Of a stretch of 30,865 nt of DNA, positions 6,329 through 17,700 are shown piece after piece. Under the pieces are notes generated by a model that was not told where the DNA came from, did not search any database, and worked only from the letters and a program-made list of their open reading frames with translations. How positions within the stretch are numbered: the stretch's first letter is position 1; every line of letters starts with the position of its first letter. The position numbers were made by a program, and so were the translations under genes. The stretch is from Physcocola sp002396385 (GTDB lineage Bacteria; Bacteroidota; Bacteroidia; Bacteroidales; Paludibacteraceae), in assembly GCA_946535435.1 (NCBI GenBank), contig CAMNDM010000042.1, positions 1 to 30,865 of the forward strand. The letters are read 5' to 3'.

Positions 6329-8536
6329 ATGGTAACAGACAAAGAGCTAAAAGACCAACTCAAACTGCATTTTGGGTTCGACAACTTTAAGGGTAACCAA
6401 GAGGCTATCATAAAGAATGTGCTGGCCGGAAAGGATACCTTTGTGCTTATGCCAACTGGCGGCGGTAAGTCGCTTTGTTACCAGTTGCCGGCTTTGTTGA
6501 TGGAGGGTACAGCTATTGTAGTCTCCCCGCTTATTGCACTAATGAAGAACCAGGTCGACGCTATCCGTTCTTTTAGCGTTGATAATGGAATTGCCCATTA
6601 CCTTAATTCTTCGTTGACTAAATCGGCCGTTGAGTCGGTGAAGGCAGATGTGAGAAGCGGAAAAACAAAGCTTCTGTATGTGGCTCCCGAGTCCTTCGCT
6701 AAAGAAGAGAACATCGAGTTCTTGAAAACCGTTAAGGTCTCTTTTATCGCTATTGACGAGGCGCACTGCATTTCGGAGTGGGGACACGATTTCCGCCCTG
6801 AATACAGAAACATAAAGCCTGTTGTCGGACAACTGGGTAATAATATCGGCATTATTGCCCTTACGGCTACGGCTACAAAAAAAGTACAGCAAGACATTCA
6901 GAAATGTCTCGATATGACCAATGCCGATGTCTTTATGTCGTCTTTTAACAGGGAAAACCTCTTTTATGAGGTCCGGCCAAAAACCGACAATATAGACAGG
7001 GAGATTATCACCCTTATCACACGTGAGTTCTCCGGACAGTCGGGCATTATCTACTGCTTGAGCAGGAAAAAAGTGGATGAACTGACCGAAACGCTTAAAG
7101 TGAACAACATTAGTGCTTTGGCCTATCATGCGGGAATGGAGACCGGTCTGCGGTCCGAAAACCAAGACCTCTTCCTTTTTAAAAAGGTCGATGTCATTGT
7201 CGCTACCATTGCGTTCGGCATGGGTATTGACAAACCCGATGTGCGCTTTGTCATTCACTACGATATGTCGAAGAGCCTTGAAGGGTACTACCAGGAAACT
7301 GGAAGGGCAGGAAGAGATGGCAACCCGGGACGCTGTATCGCGTTCTACTCGAAAAAAGACCTCCAGAAATTGGAGAAGTTTATGCAGAAGAAGTCGGCGT
7401 CTGAACAGGAAATCGGCAGACAATTACTGAGGGAAACGGCCGAATATGCCGAAACTTCTTTGTGCAGGCGTAGGGTACTGCTTCACTATTTTGGCGAAGA
7501 GTATACCAACGATAATTGCGGAAAATGTGACAATTGTTTAAAACAGAATAATCAGAAAAACCAAGTGGATGCAAAAGGACTATTAACAACGGTTTTAGAT
7601 ACTGTGAACGCGCTTAATGGAAAAGCGTCTATCGATTATGTTATCGATATTGTTCTCGGAAAAACAACCAACGAAATTGAGGAAAACGAACATAACGAAC
7701 TTGAAACTTTTGGTGAAGCTAAGGATTCTTCTGAAGGGGTCTTGTCTAATGTTATCAATCAGGCGGTCGCTGAAGGTTATCTTGAAAAGGATGCCGACGA
7801 CGATGGTCTCATTTCTGTTACTGCCGATGGCAATAAATTCTTGAAGAAGCCGAAAGCTTTCAAAATTGCTGACGATGACGACGACAGCTCTGACGATGAT
7901 GCCGATGCTCCGATGAGTGGTTCGGGCGCTGACTCGTTTACTGTCGACCCTGAACTTTATGGCTTGTTGAAAGATTTACGGAAAAAGGTCGCTCAGAAGT
8001 TCGACTGCCCTCCGTACGTCGTTTTTCAGGATCCGTCGCTTGAGGCTATGGCTACTGTTTACCCAATCTCGATCGAGGAACTGCAAAACATTCCGGGGGT
8101 TGGCGCAGGTAAGGCGAAACGCTATGGTGAAGACTTCATCAAGCTGATTAAGAAACATGTGGTGGAAAACGAGATTGAGCGTCCTGAAGACCTCAGAGTC
8201 CGTTCGGTTCCTAACAAGTCTAAACTGAAAGTCTCTATTATCCAGGCTATCGACCGAAAAATTCCGTTAGACGATATCGCTGAGTCTAAAGGGCTTGATT
8301 TCGATGAACTTCTTACTGAAATCGAGTCTATTGTCGAGTCGGGTACTAAAATCAACATCGATTATTTCCTGACCCAGATTATGGACGAAGACAGAACTAA
8401 CGACATTTTCGATTATTTCCGCGAGGAGTCGGAGTCTGACGATATAAACGATGCTGTGGAAGGACTTGGCGGCGACTATACAGAAGAGGAAATTCGACTT
8501 GTCCGCATCAAGTTCCTTTCGGAAATGGGTAACTAA
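6329..8536 (+). CDS. recQ: ATP-dependent DNA helicase RecQ
   Basis: The protein has 735 residues, in line with the long RecQ form of Bacteroidota. Helicase motifs are present in order: PTGGGKS (Walker A) at 42-48, DEAH at 143-146 followed by the aromatic-rich loop CISEWGHDFRPEY, LTATAT at 178-183, and QETGRAGRDG at 322-331. The zinc site uses Cys379, Cys397, Cys400 and Cys403. A winged-helix-like RQC region follows, then an Asp-rich linker at 515-526, an HRDC domain at about 541-612 with a helix-hairpin-helix-like NIPGVGAGKAKRYG, and a C-terminal extension of about 120 residues. RecQ unwinds DNA 3' to 5' in recombination and fork repair. A strong Shine-Dalgarno, TAAGGAGG, ends 7-8 bases before the ATG, which is unusual for this phylum. 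Confidence 0.96.
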   Translation: MVTDKELKDQLKLHFGFDNFKGNQEAIIKNVLAGKDTFVLMPTGGGKSLCYQLPALLMEGTAIVVSPLIALMKNQVDAIRSFSVDNGIAHYLNSSLTKSAVESVKADVRSGKTKLLYVAPESFAKEENIEFLKTVKVSFIAIDEAHCISEWGHDFRPEYRNIKPVVGQLGNNIGIIALTATATKKVQQDIQKCLDMTNADVFMSSFNRENLFYEVRPKTDNIDREIITLITREFSGQSGIIYCLSRKKVDELTETLKVNNISALAYHAGMETGLRSENQDLFLFKKVDVIVATIAFGMGIDKPDVRFVIHYDMSKSLEGYYQETGRAGRDGNPGRCIAFYSKKDLQKLEKFMQKKSASEQEIGRQLLRETAEYAETSLCRRRVLLHYFGEEYTNDNCGKCDNCLKQNNQKNQVDAKGLLTTVLDTVNALNGKASIDYVIDIVLGKTTNEIEENEHNELETFGEAKDSSEGVLSNVINQAVAEGYLEKDADDDGLISVTADGNKFLKKPKAFKIADDDDDSSDDDADAPMSGSGADSFTVDPELYGLLKDLRKKVAQKFDCPPYVVFQDPSLEAMATVYPISIEELQNIPGVGAGKAKRYGEDFIKLIKKHVVENEIERPEDLRVRSVPNKSKLKVSIIQAIDRKIPLDDIAESKGLDFDELLTEIESIVESGTKINIDYFLTQIMDEDRTNDIFDYFREESESDDINDAVEGLGGDYTEEEIRLVRIKFLSEMGN

Positions 8537-8554
8537 TTATTGAATTTTTTATTG

Positions 8555-8588
8555 GCAGGAATGCTCTTTCCGGGCTTCCTGCTTCTTT
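8555..8588 (+). terminator. Probable terminator after recQ
   Basis: GCAGGAA (8555-8561) pairs with TTCCTGC (8576-8582). An inner 4-bp stem follows after one bulged base, and TTCTTT comes after the hairpin. The T tract is interrupted, so this is a moderate call. Confidence 0.5.
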
Positions 8589-8605
8589 CGTAAAATATTG
8601 TTGAA

Positions 8606-9517
8606 ATGGGAAAACCTGTTTTATTGGTTCTGGCGGCTGGTATGGGTAGCCGCTATGGCAAGTTGAAACAACTTGATGGTGTCGGCCCTTCTGGCGAGAC
8701 TATCATGGATTATTCTATCTACGATGCGATACGTGCTGGCTTTGGCAAGGTCGTTTTTGTGATCCGTCACGATTTTGAAAACGATTTCCGTGAAAAGATC
8801 TTAAAGAAGTACGAGGCTGCAATACCTGTCGATATCGTATTCCAGTCGCTTGATGCGCTTCCCGAGGGGTTCTCGCTGAATCCGGAGCGTGTGAAGCCTT
8901 GGGGAACGAACCATGCCATCATGATGGCTAAAGATGCCATTAAGGAACCGTTTGCTGTTATTAACGCTGATGATTTCTACGGTAAGGAAAGTTTCCAGAC
9001 TTTAGCCGATGGCCTTAATGCTATGCAGGGAAAGCAAAATGCCTATTGCATGGTTGCTTACCGATTGGGCAATACCCTTAGCGACCACGGCTCGGTTTCT
9101 CGCGGTGTTTGTACTAAAAACGCCCAGAACCATCTGACTTCGGTCGAAGAGCATTACGAGGTGCAGCGTACCGATAAGGGGGATGTTATTTTCAAAAACC
9201 AGAAGAATGGCCAATTCGAGTCTATCGACGAGAACTTGCCGGTTTCTATGAATATGTGGGGATTCACTCCTGACTATTTTGCTCACTCCGATGCCGATTT
9301 CCGTAAGTTCTTGGCGGCTAATGCCGACAATCTGAAAGCGGAGTATGGTATTCCTACCATGGTGAACAAGCTTATCGAGACCGGTGCTGCTACTATCGAG
9401 GTTTTGGAAACCCCTTGCAAGTGGTTCGGTGTTACTTATATTGAAGACCGCCCGGTTGTTGTTCAGAAGATTGCTGATCTGGTCAACTCTGGCGTTTATC
9501 CAACTAAATTGTTTTAA
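8606..9517 (+). CDS. Sugar-phosphate nucleotidyltransferase family protein
   Basis: This 303-residue protein has the nucleotidyltransferase fold signature LAAGMGSRYG at 9-18 with Lys21 in LKQLDG. PWGTNHA at 98-104 and the metal-binding NADDFYG at 120-126 are also present. Members of this fold join an NTP to a sugar phosphate to make NDP-sugars. The stop codon is immediately followed by the ATG of galE, so UDP-glucose or a related UDP-sugar is a reasonable guess for the product, but the sequence does not fix the substrate. It differs from classical GalU and RmlA in the spacing of these motifs. The C-terminal half (KNGQFESIDENLPVSMNMWG region) has no motif I can link to a reaction. Confidence 0.8.
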   Translation: MGKPVLLVLAAGMGSRYGKLKQLDGVGPSGETIMDYSIYDAIRAGFGKVVFVIRHDFENDFREKILKKYEAAIPVDIVFQSLDALPEGFSLNPERVKPWGTNHAIMMAKDAIKEPFAVINADDFYGKESFQTLADGLNAMQGKQNAYCMVAYRLGNTLSDHGSVSRGVCTKNAQNHLTSVEEHYEVQRTDKGDVIFKNQKNGQFESIDENLPVSMNMWGFTPDYFAHSDADFRKFLAANADNLKAEYGIPTMVNKLIETGAATIEVLETPCKWFGVTYIEDRPVVVQKIADLVNSGVYPTKLF

Positions 9518-10564
9518 ATGAAGAGAAGAATTCTGGTTACTGGTGGTACTGGGTACATCGGTTCTCATACCGTCGTTGAATTGATTGAGGCGGGATACGA
9601 ACCTTTGATTATTGACAATCTTTCCAACTCTAACATCGGTGTGCTTGATGGTATCCGAAAAATTACGGGGGTTACTCCTGTTTACGAGAACATCGATTTG
9701 AAGGACTATGCCTCTTTAAACAAGTTCTTCCAAAAGAACCAGGGTATTGAGGCCATTATAAACTTCGCTGCCAGTAAGGCGGTTGGCGAGTCTGTCAAGT
9801 TGCCGTTGCTCTATTACCGCAATAACATCACTTCGCTGTTGAACTTGTTAGAGTTGATGCCGAAATACGATATCAACAACATCGTATTCTCATCTTCTTG
9901 TACCGTTTACGGACAGCCCGATACGCTGCCTGTCACTGAACAGAGCCCGATTAAACCGGCTACGTCTCCTTACGGCTACACGAAACAGATGAGCGAGGTG
10001 ATTATTACCGATACGGTTCGAGCTTGCCATGGCATGAAGGCGATTCTTTTGCGCTATTTCAATCCGATTGGTGCGCATCCTTCTGCCGAAATTGGCGAAT
10101 TGCCGAACGGTATTCCGAACAACCTGCTGCCATATGTTACGCAAACAGCTATGGGCATCCGTGAAAAACTGCGCATCTTTGGCAACGATTACGACACGCC
10201 CGATGGTACTTGCATACGCGACTACATCAATGTGGTCGATTTGGCAAAGGCGCATGTGGTTGCTGTTTCAAGAATGCTTGAGAAGAAAAACCGCCGTCCT
10301 GTCGAAGTGTTCAACTTGGGAACAGGAAATGGTGTCAGCGTGCTTGAAATTGTCAATGCGTTCAAGGCGGCTACCGGTGTTGATGTCCCTTACGAGTTCG
10401 CTCCCCGACGCGAGGGTGACATTGAGAAAGTTTGGGCCGATGCTTCGTATGCCAATAAGGAATTGGGCTGGAAGGCGGAAGCTACTTTGGAAGAGACCCT
10501 GGCCTCTTGTTGGAAGTGGGAGATGAAATTGAAAGAGAATCACGAAAAAGAGCAAAATGCCTGA
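9518..10564 (+). CDS. galE: UDP-glucose 4-epimerase
   Basis: This 348-residue extended SDR closely follows the GalE pattern. The NAD-binding motif GGTGYIG is at 9-15, Ser127 lies in FSSSCTVYG, and the catalytic YxxxK is Tyr152/Lys156 in SPYGYTK. The substrate-side segments LRYFNPIGAHPS and GTCIRDYINVVDLA are also typical of GalE. The enzyme interconverts UDP-glucose and UDP-galactose for sugar catabolism and cell-surface polysaccharide synthesis. It starts directly at the stop codon of the nucleotidyltransferase gene, so the two form a coupled unit, and a terminator follows. Confidence 0.93.
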   Translation: MKRRILVTGGTGYIGSHTVVELIEAGYEPLIIDNLSNSNIGVLDGIRKITGVTPVYENIDLKDYASLNKFFQKNQGIEAIINFAASKAVGESVKLPLLYYRNNITSLLNLLELMPKYDINNIVFSSSCTVYGQPDTLPVTEQSPIKPATSPYGYTKQMSEVIITDTVRACHGMKAILLRYFNPIGAHPSAEIGELPNGIPNNLLPYVTQTAMGIREKLRIFGNDYDTPDGTCIRDYINVVDLAKAHVVAVSRMLEKKNRRPVEVFNLGTGNGVSVLEIVNAFKAATGVDVPYEFAPRREGDIEKVWADASYANKELGWKAEATLEETLASCWKWEMKLKENHEKEQNA

Positions 10565-10592
10565 GGCTTGCTCTTGATTGTACATAAAATAG

Positions 10593-10625
10593 GCGGTGGA
10601 AACTGTTGTTTCTGCCGCTTTTTTT
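10593..10625 (+). terminator. Rho-independent terminator after galE
   Basis: GCGGTGGAAAC (10593-10603) pairs with GTTTCTGCCGC (10608-10618) through 11 pairs, two of them G-U, with a 4-base loop. Seven T residues follow. Confidence 0.85.
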
Positions 10626-10661
10626 ATATATTTATTGTGGTTTTGAAAAACGGGTGTCTTT

Positions 10662-11486
10662 ATGGGAGAAGATTTGAACATAAACCAAATAAGGAAGGAC
10701 AAACACGAGTGGGCTACCATGCTGCTCTTCCGTTCCTCCTACTCTTCCTTCCCTTTGGGTGAGATTGAGAAATCGGAATGCCCCGATTTCCTGATTCACA
10801 CAAAGAAGGGACTCCTGGGTATTGAACTGACCGAACTGAAATACGACCGCCAAAACGTCTCGTTTAATCCGCGTGGACACGAGAAGTGGCTGGAGTCGAT
10901 TATGGAGGGAGCCCAGCAGGAATTTGAGAAATCTTCCGACCAGAAACTGGTGGTCGACGTCCATTTCTTTAACGAATTGGGTCCGGCTGTCTCCCGTCCG
11001 AAAGATGAACCTTCGCTGCTGTTGCACGACGGTCTCAAAGAAACTATTTTAAAGATTGTTACAGATAACGTGCCCGAGGCTACCGGACAGCAATACATCG
11101 TAAACCGACAGAGTAAATACGGGTTCTTGAACCTGCCCTCTATTATAGAGGCTGTTTACATAAAGAATGTGACCGGACGCTATGCCGATGGCCTTTGGTA
11201 TGCCGGCATTTCTGCTATGGTTAAACCGTTGTCGGTGGAAAGTGTGGGGCAGCGTATCGCCGACAAAAACTTGAAAATAGCGCACTACAACCAACAATGC
11301 CGGAGTATGTGGCTGATGATTATACAAAACAGTTTCCTGATGTCGAGCCTCTACGATCCACAGAAAGCCTACCGGGCCTTGCATCACCGCTATTTGTCTA
11401 TGTTTGACCGTGTTTTTGTTTTTGAACGTTCCGAAGGTGTGGTAACCGAATTGCCGATTATACGGGTGAAACAGAAACAAGGCTGA
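10662..11486 (+). CDS. Uncharacterised protein with PD-(D/E)xK-like motif
   Basis: I do not recognise this 274-residue soluble protein as a named family. Near the N terminus it has an ECPDFLIHTKKGLLGIELTEL-like segment (residues 39-59, shortened here to PDF ... GIELTEL). This places Asp42 and Glu55 at the spacing seen in PD-(D/E)xK nuclease-fold proteins. The third residue after the Glu is Thr instead of Lys, which occurs in some members. A helical region and a hydrophobic segment SMWLMIIQNSF follow near residue 220. The protein has no signal peptide. It is a single gene between a terminator and a 279-base gap. The nuclease fold is inference from this motif and hydrophobic pattern alone. Confidence 0.7.
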   Translation: MGEDLNINQIRKDKHEWATMLLFRSSYSSFPLGEIEKSECPDFLIHTKKGLLGIELTELKYDRQNVSFNPRGHEKWLESIMEGAQQEFEKSSDQKLVVDVHFFNELGPAVSRPKDEPSLLLHDGLKETILKIVTDNVPEATGQQYIVNRQSKYGFLNLPSIIEAVYIKNVTGRYADGLWYAGISAMVKPLSVESVGQRIADKNLKIAHYNQQCRSMWLMIIQNSFLMSSLYDPQKAYRALHHRYLSMFDRVFVFERSEGVVTELPIIRVKQKQG

Positions 11487-11765
11487 ATTTTTATGCGTCT
11501 TCTTTGTGTTTGTATGCAGGAAAAAGTAGGTGTGTTTGTCACTTTTTGAGGAAAAAAGACTCTGAGATTGCTATTTTATTATTAAATTTATTGGTCTAAT
11601 TGGGCGGAATCTCTCTGTAGGAAACGTTTTAGGACTTTTTAGCCTGGAAATGTGTCCTCGGTTTTTGGCTCCGTCTTTATTGTAATTTGTTCAATCTAAA
11701 CTTGTTGTCCAAACGGACTATTCTTGGTTTTTGGACGTGCAGGAACTACAAAATATAAGATACTT

Positions 11766-14700
11766 ATGCGGTATTCTATTTCTAAACTCAAATATTGGCT
11801 CACTTGTTTGCTCGTGTGTCTGACTTTGTTCCCTTCTAATGTGTCGGCATTGACTGAAATTGCAACGGCTGACAAGTGGTTGGAAGTTGCAAAGAAAATG
11901 GCTGGCAATGCAGGCGCCGCTGCTCTTAAAGATGATTATGTGATAACGGCCGACCTTGACTTCACCGGAAAAAAATTCATTCCTTTCGGTGGCTTGTCTG
12001 TGCTTGGCGCTAATTACAGTTACAGCATACAGAAAGCCTTTACTGGAACTCTGGATGGACAGAATCACAAACTTTCAAATATTACTGATTTCATATACCG
12101 CAATAACTCGTCTGATTATGAAATTGGTGTTGTCGGATTCGCAAGGGGTGCTGATTGTGTGATTAAGAATCTGATTGTTGACAATTACGTAGGAAATAAG
12201 AATTGGGGCTGTTTTTCGAATGCCCGCAACAGTGGCGGTATCTGTGGTAATATGTCGGGTGGCACTATTGAAAATTGCGCACTCTTGAATTCTTATATTT
12301 TTGGCGGTAGTAATCCTACGGGGGGTATTGTCGCTTACTTGAATGGAGGAAATGTCAAGAATTGTGTGGTTGACAACGTAGACTTCGACAATACGCCGGG
12401 AACGGGCTCTGTAATTGGTGGTATTGCCGGTAACATTGCTGCTTATAGTGTTGTTACCGATTGCTATGTTAATGCCAATTTTAAGGAGGTGGAAAATCGT
12501 ACGGGTGGCCTTGTTGGTATGATTTCCTATACTACTGGTAAGAAATCGCTTATTGAGAATTGTTATTCTACAGGATACCTGAATATGGGAAAGGGCGACG
12601 AATTGCAGAATAATGGAGGCCTTGTCGGGTATTTGAGTTCTGCTGATGTTGTCAATTGCGGTACGTCTGATTCTATCAGTGTCTTTGTTTCAAATGCATA
12701 TTATCCACAAACTACAGGTGGCGCATTTGGTTATATTGCCAACAATCAAGTATCTTCCCGAAATGTTTATGCAACAGGTCGTTTGTTCTTCTCAGATGAG
12801 CGTGGTACGAACAAGATGACGGGTATGAACACGTTCTATGGAAGCTGCAAGCAGGATGTCGTCTTTGAGGTTCCTGACAACTGCTACAATGTTCGTGAGT
12901 ATTACGAATATATGGAGGAGGGTAACTATCTGGTTGGTGAGGCTGGTATTATTTATGGCGCCCATGCCACTCTTGTCTCGAAAGACTCTGTCCGTTCGGG
13001 CTGTTTGGCCAATCGGATGAACGATGACCAAGGACTATCTGTCCTCGATGATATTGTTTGGACTCACCGGAAGGGTTGTTTTAACGACTATCCGGTTCCT
13101 TTTGCACAAAGTCACGAACTGCTCGACTTTTTGGCTTTTGTCGGGGTTATTTCTTCTGACGATGCCGATGCTCTGAAAACAAAACTACCTTCTTGCGGTC
13201 AGGAGCAGTCTGTCTTCCATATTAAGTCGGTTGCCGATATGGCTGCTGCCGCCAAAATGGTGGCTGACAATGAAGCCTCGTGGAGCGATGGCAAGACTTT
13301 CATTGTCGACAACGACATTACGGGTGCTGTTACCACTGTTATCGGTTCCATTGAAAAACCATTCTTGGGTGTTTTCGATGGTGGGGGGCACACCATCAAT
13401 ATGGCTATAACTGGAAATAAGGCCAATGTGGGTGTTGTTGGTACTGCTGCTGGAAGTGCAAAAATTAAAAATGTATATACTACCGGTAGTGTTTCGGGTT
13501 CCGAAAATGTGGGTGGTATTGTTGGCTCGGCTTCTGCGAAAGTGACCATCTCCAACTGCGCTAATGGTGCGGCCGTGTCTGGCTCGTCAAAAGTGGGCGG
13601 CATTGTCGGTGCCAGTGCCGGTTCTATTTCTGGATGCTTGAATGTGGCTACCATTAAGGGTAGTTCTTATGTAGGTGGTATAGCCGGGACGGCTGCTAAC
13701 TTGATCGATTGTTCCAATATGGGCTTTGTCGATTGTGGCAATCCTGCCTCTTCGGCGGGTATTGCCGGCAGTGCTACCGGGACTGTTAAGAGCTGCTTGA
13801 GTGCGGGATATGTGGAAGGGGCTTCTATCGCTAATGGTGGCACTCTCTCCAATTGTTTCTTCGACGAAGCTTTGGCTTTGGGTGGACAGCCTGCTGCTAC
13901 TCCGTTTGTTATGTCGGCTGACCAGGACTTCGGACTCCTTTCTACTTGGGACTCGGAAAAAGGACGTTATCCGGTCCCTGCTGCTGTCGCAGCCTCTCCT
14001 ATGGGACGGGTGGCTAAGTACCCAATTTATTTTGTTGCTGGCGACAAGGCAAATAATGTGATAGACACGGTTACTGTTTCTTCGGAGTGGACTTGCTCAA
14101 AGAACGATGTCTTGAAATACCATGTGTCGGCCTTCCTTCCAATAAAGCAGGGCAGTGCACTCTTGTCTGTTGCCGAAGGTGCTGTTGTTAGGTCTATTCC
14201 TGTTACAGTTGCCAAAGATGTGTTGTTCTCTGGCGGTTACGGTAATGTGTTCTCTCCGTTTAAGATAACGAAGAACAGCGATTTGGTGGATATGCGGGAC
14301 TACGTGGTTAAAACCGATGGCGCCGAGGGCCGAATTTTCGAACTACAGAATGATATTACCGATGGACCTATGACGTCGATGATTGGCTCGTCGAAATACC
14401 ATTTTAAAGGTACATTCCGCAGTGTTGCGGGAAAAACTTATAACATTCCGGTTGATATCATGGTTTCGACTACTGCTCCGGTGGGACTGTTCGGTGAAAA
14501 CGAAGGACTGATTGAACGTGTCAGCGTTACCGGATCTGTCGAAAATGGCGGAAGTGGACACAATGCGTATGTTGGCGGTATCACAGGCTTTAACTCCGGA
14601 CGGATTGTTTCTTGTGTCAACGATGCCACTGTTCGTGCTACGGGCAATTGTTCTGCCGGTGGCGTTGCCGGTGGTTCTACCGGATTTATTTCTGCCTCTG

Positions 14701-17700
14701 TGAATATCGGATCTGTAGCAAGTGCTTCCTTCGCTGGTGGTATTACTACAAGTGCGGAATCTTCTCTCGAGGTTTCCGATTGCTTTAATGGCGGAGATGT
14801 GAAAGCTACTACTGCTGCCGGTATTGTGGCTATGACCGATGGTACACCTTCTATTAATCCTATTTTCTCGAATAACATCAATGTGGGCGCTGTTTATGGC
14901 TCTAAAGATGCCGATGCCCTCATTTATAAGAATACTGCAGCACCTATTATTACGGGTGGTATTTACGATAACCAGCACAGTCTGGCTACTTCTGCAAACG
15001 AGACTGCTGTCGCGGATTCTTCCCGGAAACTTACAAACGAGAAGTTGACGGGCTGGACTTCAACTCCTAATGCGCAATACCCGCAGATTGTGGTTGGTAA
15101 TGCGGCTAAGGTGGCTGCCGCTCCTGTCTTCTTGAACAAGATAGACTCGGCAGATAATGTGAAACACGATTTTACCGTTGCTTCCGGTGTGTCGGTCAGG
15201 TCCGCTCAAGGCTTACTTAAGATTGAAGGTAACAAGGTTACCCGTGTGCGTGCGGGTAACGATACACTTATTCTTTCTGCCGGATTGTTCTCACGCCGGG
15301 TCCCTATTACCATAGAATGTGCGTGGGATACGGTGATGGAGCCTGATGTTGATGTCTGCAACGTGTATGCCGGTGTCACCTATACCAAAAATACAGTTTT
15401 AACGGTGTCTGAAATCACCGATAATACCAATCCGAATGCCGATTGTGGCATTGTGCACATCAAAAAGGTGAACGTTTCTGTTGGCGAGGCTGGTGAAGTC
15501 TTGAAGTTTACCGGGTGTGGCTCGTATGAATATAAAGGCGAGGTGTTCAAAAAAGACACTTTCTTTACAAACAAAGATTGCGATTATGTAAACATTTCGA
15601 TTTATCCGGCTGCTTCTATCATTGACTCTGTCGTACGGTTGTCGTGCAACCAGGAGTCTTATACTTATAAGGCTTCTAATCAGAAGAAATATACTATAGT
15701 CAGAGGTGAACAACCTATTTCTGATTCGTTATTGGTTGTCGATTCTGTCCGTAGTAAGGTTTGTGATTGTGATTCCTTCATTCGTCGGGTCATAGTGACA
15801 ATACCTACATCAATTACAGAAACAGTGATTGCCGAAAACCAGTGCAATACCTATAGCTATCAGAAACTTAATGGTGAAACCATTACATTAGGTTTCCCTC
15901 TTGAAAAGCGTGATGCGGATGAGTTTTATATTAAACCCGATTTTCAGGATGTGGTTTATCGCGATACCAATTTCACGTCTGGCAAAGAGTTTGACAAGAT
16001 AAACGTGGTAAAAGTCAGCATCTTCAAATCGCTGTATTTAACTGATACTATTTCACACGTCGGCACCGAGTGCTCGTCAGCGAAAATTGTTTTATCGAAT
16101 GGTGAGGAAATGGAGCTTGCAGGAGAGCGTTATTTGAACGATACTGTGTTCTACGATTCGCTTATGTCTTCTGTTTTTGAGGGTTGTCCTCAGACGATTG
16201 CCAAGTATAAGGTTCGTCTTAAAGGTATATCTGCTGTAAAGGATACTATCTATATCGGTAGCCATACTGCAAGTAAGTGCACTACCTGTGAGATGCCTAT
16301 TGATTTGAGTAAGGTTGAAGGTTCTGAATACGAAAATGTCGGCTTCTGCGATGTATTGACCTATAAAATGAATTCTAACAGCCGCGAAGTGAAAAAACGG
16401 TCCGACTTTATAGAGAAGATTGAGGAGAACGAAGATGAATCGAGTTGCGGTGCTGTTACACCGTATAAGATACGGATTAATTCTTCTGTTCATACGAAGG
16501 AATCGCTGTGGGCTTGCGACTCGTTGATATATAAAACTCGTGCAAACAAGACTATTGTAATCCGTTCCGATACTTCTTTCTCCGATACTGTTGTCGGGGT
16601 GGTTCCTGTTTGTGGCTGTGACAGTATTTGGGATGTGAAGGTCCGCATTTATTCGCCTGAATTCAAAGACAACAAGGTGGAAGCCTGCGGTTCTTATGTC
16701 TTCTCATATCTTGATAAGACCAAAACTGATGTTGAAATTGTTAACGATACTGTTATTGTAGACACTCTTAATAATCATTTGGGGTGCGACAGTGTCATTC
16801 GCAGGTCTGAAATTGTTATACACAATGCATTTCCAGCCGAGGCTAATACCGCTGTCGAGGCTGTCGCATGCCAGACATTTACCTACGTGTCTCCTTTGAA
16901 GGGAGACATCGTTTGCCGTGTCGATACCATGTTTAACGACTCTTTGGTAACAATTTATGGCTGTGACAGTGTTATTCCTGTAAAGATAAGGATTGTAGAG
17001 CCGGTTGTCATTGATTCGGTAATTCATGTTTGCGACGAGTTTATCTATAAGAAACGTCAGGGAGGTACCATTATAGTTGAGTTGGGTGACAATCCTTCCA
17101 TTATAGACTCAACGCTGATTACTGATGTGTGGAAAAATGTTGATCCTGATTTATGCGATACGATATTTAACCTGACGGTCTGTTCGCATACCGCGAAAAT
17201 TGTCAGGTCGCAGGTTGAGAATGTTTGTGGAGAGCGAGAATATACCCGTTTCGACGGCTCTTCATTCAATATCCTTCAGTCTGTTACTGTATACGACACT
17301 TTGAAGAGTCGGGTGTGTGATTGTGACTCTATTGTCCATATCGATAGTTTCACTGTTGGAACGCCTTTCTATCCAACTGTTGATACTGAACTCGACACTA
17401 CTTTGTATGGCTGCCGTTTCAATGAGTTGCTTACCTATGTCCGTAAGTCGAACGCTTGGAATTCCGATACAACTATTTCCTATGTTCCTGTTAGTTCTGA
17501 GTCGGCCAACCAAAAAGGTTTCTTAGATATTGTTAGGAAAAGTAATCCGAGTGTTGTTGCTCTCGATACGATTCGTGAACGGACTGAAACAGGGCGTTAT
17601 GTTACCCATTACTATTGGCTGGCTCACGATACCATGCGCACAGTTACCGGTTGCGATAGTGTGGTCGCATTCCATGTCGAGTACGATGGTCAGCACACTC

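Noticed and set aside
11521..11547. AAAAAGT/ACTTTTT inverted repeat after the orphan PD-(D/E)xK-like gene
   Set aside because: Only 7 A-T-rich pairs with a 13-base loop and no separate T tract, so a terminator call is not supported.
11724..11765. TTG start extending the giant protein by 14 residues
   Set aside because: The ATG at 11766 opens a proper signal peptide and the upstream codons would disrupt it.
13199..14978. Long minus-strand open frames of 151, 147 and 211 codons inside the giant gene
   Set aside because: They are low-complexity shadows of the repeat-rich plus-strand coding sequence.
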